Assembly: GCA_964424115.1 (NCBI GenBank)
Contig: CAYRHN010000053.1
Coordinates: 1-5,017, forward strand
Source of the DNA: CAYRHN01 sp964424115
GTDB lineage: Bacteria; Chloroflexota; Anaerolineae; Anaerolineales; Anaerolineaceae
Direction of reading: 5' to 3'
DNA: 5,017 nt
Both the position numbers and the translations under genes were made by a program. This document shows, piece by piece, positions 4,346-5,017 of this stretch (the stretch's first letter is position 1; every line of letters starts with the position of its first letter). The notes beneath the pieces are model-generated. The model was given only the letters and a program-made list of their open reading frames with translations, made no database searches and was not told where the DNA came from.

Positions 4346-5017
4346 TCAGACCTCCTTTTGGTTGTCTTCTACTTCTACCGCCTGTGTGCCTTCTACCAGG
4401 CTTTCTTTGGTAGAAGTGTTGGTAGAAGTAAAGTTGTCGATGATGTTCTTGACCGAATACCAAAAACGCCCGCCGGTGGTGCCGTAGATCTCGTTGCAGA
4501 TCTGCGTGGTGGACTTTCCCTGCTGGTGCAGGTCGATAATGCGCGCCTTGATATCCTGCAACGGATCGATCTCCGGTGCGCTCACTGTCAACCAGGCAGG
4601 CTCTGGCAGCGCGGGGACCGGGCGCGAGGCCAGGAACGCCTTGACCTCATCATCCGACGGATGGAAAGCTACTCCGCGGATCAGGTCGTTGATCAGGCGC
4701 ACAAGGAACTGGTCCTTGCCAAGCGCTTCCGCGCCATACTGGCCCAGCACCGCCTGAGATGCGGCGCCCGACTTGACCCGGAAAGTCCACACCGCGCAGT
4801 TATCGCGGACTGTGAGGCCTTCGCGGCCCAGCGTGCGGTGCGTGGGATCGGTCGTCGCCACCACCAGCATCAGTCCCAGCTTGCGGCCCTTGCTGGTGAT
4901 CTGGATGATCGAACGCCAGATGCGGTCCCGCAAGGCAGGAGACGACTGCCAGGCCAATGCCACCAGCTCGTCGACCACCACCATCACCGGCTCCAGATCG
5001 GGACGGTTGGCGCGGGA
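4346..5017 (-). CDS. FtsK/SpoIIIE-type DNA translocase, C-terminal part (5' end outside window)
   Basis: The last 223 residues of a larger ATPase. The frame is open to the right edge, so a GTG inside it at 4987 is not the real start. Numbering visible residues, a Walker B strand with its acidic pair lies at 11-17 (VMVVVDE). SKGRKLGLMLVVATTDPT (42-59) corresponds to the FtsK segment usually reading ARxxGIHLIxATQRPS. FRVKSGAASQAVLGQYGAEALGKDQFLV (79-106) matches the conserved FRVxSxxDSxxILDxxGAExLLGxGDML block. The Walker A motif lies outside the window. Residues 152-196 (DPLQDIKARIIDLHQQGKST onward) look like a helix-turn-helix, in place of the cell-division FtsK gamma domain, followed by a Thr/Ser- and Glu-rich tail. 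Such proteins move double-stranded DNA in conjugative elements and plasmids. It heads the visible operon. The tail coding sequence carries nested inverted repeats (4371-4429). The ATQ glutamine is replaced by Thr. Confidence 0.88.
   Translation of the reverse strand, partial: SRANRPDLEPVMVVVDELVALAWQSSPALRDRIWRSIIQITSKGRKLGLMLVVATTDPTHRTLGREGLTVRDNCAVWTFRVKSGAASQAVLGQYGAEALGKDQFLVRLINDLIRGVAFHPSDDEVKAFLASRPVPALPEPAWLTVSAPEIDPLQDIKARIIDLHQQGKSTTQICNEIYGTTGGRFWYSVKNIIDNFTSTNTSTKESLVEGTQAVEVEDNQKEV
4371..4429. repeat. Nested inverted repeat built from four CTTCTACC sites
   Basis: On the plus strand ACTTCTACC (4371-4379) and CTTCTACC (4390-4397) are followed by the reverse complements GGTAGAAG (4409-4416) and GGTAGAAGT (4421-4429). 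The outer copies pair perfectly over 9 bp and the inner ones over 8 bp, with an 11-nt loop and unpaired sides of 4 and 10 nt. The structure lies within the last 28 codons of the translocase gene and ends 23 bases before its stop codon, just ahead of the ribosome binding site of the 73-aa gene. It could be an RNA hairpin tuning downstream translation, a protein-binding site, or the result of tandem duplication of Ser/Thr codons. Confidence 0.55.

Noticed and set aside
4982..4987. GTG or ATG start of the translocase within the window
   Set aside because: These codons fall inside the Walker B strand, and the frame is open to the right edge, so the gene starts outside the window.
1..5017. tRNA, rRNA or CRISPR array
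   Set aside because: I see no cloverleaf, rRNA-like stretch or regularly spaced repeats. Short repeats are limited to the two described.

Overview
The window is bacterial DNA with two transcription units, both on the minus strand. The right four-fifths (about 664 to 5017) is a densely packed operon of at least ten genes. The first visible gene is a truncated FtsK/SpoIIIE-type DNA translocase, and the rest are a membrane protein, a Gp37/Gp68-family protein and many small proteins, several of them cysteine-rich. This mix is typical of an integrative/conjugative element, plasmid or related mobile element. The left 340 bases hold the start of an unrelated lipoprotein gene with its own promoter. 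I cannot name the host. Shine-Dalgarno sites are classical (GGAGG or AAGGAG) and the operon is GC-rich. A Chloroflexota-like or other mid-to-high GC host is only a guess.

Layout in transcription order (right to left): FtsK-like translocase C-terminal part (5017-4346); 73-aa unknown (4344-4123); four-helix membrane protein with a coiled coil and an HTH-like tail (4126-3389); 59-aa Lar-like zinc ribbon (3389-3210); 276-aa Gp37/Gp68 (DUF5131) protein with a radical-SAM-like three-cysteine motif (3217-2387); 171-aa protein with an N-terminal CCCH zinc knuckle (2387-1872); 77-aa unknown (1879-1646); 81-aa unknown (1649-1404); 78-aa zinc ribbon (1379-1143); 167-aa unknown (1167-664). Almost every junction is a stop/start overlap of 1, 4 or 8 nt with a good ribosome binding site inside the upstream gene, so the genes are probably translated as one coupled set. 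A hairpin followed by five T residues at 552-511 on the minus strand is a plausible end for this transcript.

Downstream of that hairpin an extended -10 promoter (TGCTATAAT, 398-390) drives a gene for a secreted lipoprotein (lipobox LAGC) that runs off the left edge. Composition changes sharply here. By hand count 301-360 has 21/60 G+C, whereas 3001-3060 has 39/60.

Working model (inference): the translocase and the membrane protein belong to DNA transfer or partitioning of a mobile element, and the downstream small genes are accessory cargo. Of these, the Lar-like protein suggests anti-restriction and the Gp37/Gp68 protein an uncharacterised radical-SAM-like activity. The strongest unexplained signals are the run of cysteine-rich proteins around the Gp37/Gp68 gene, a nested inverted repeat in the 3' end of the translocase gene (4371-4429), and a pair of 11-bp direct repeats at the downstream end of the operon (640-676).
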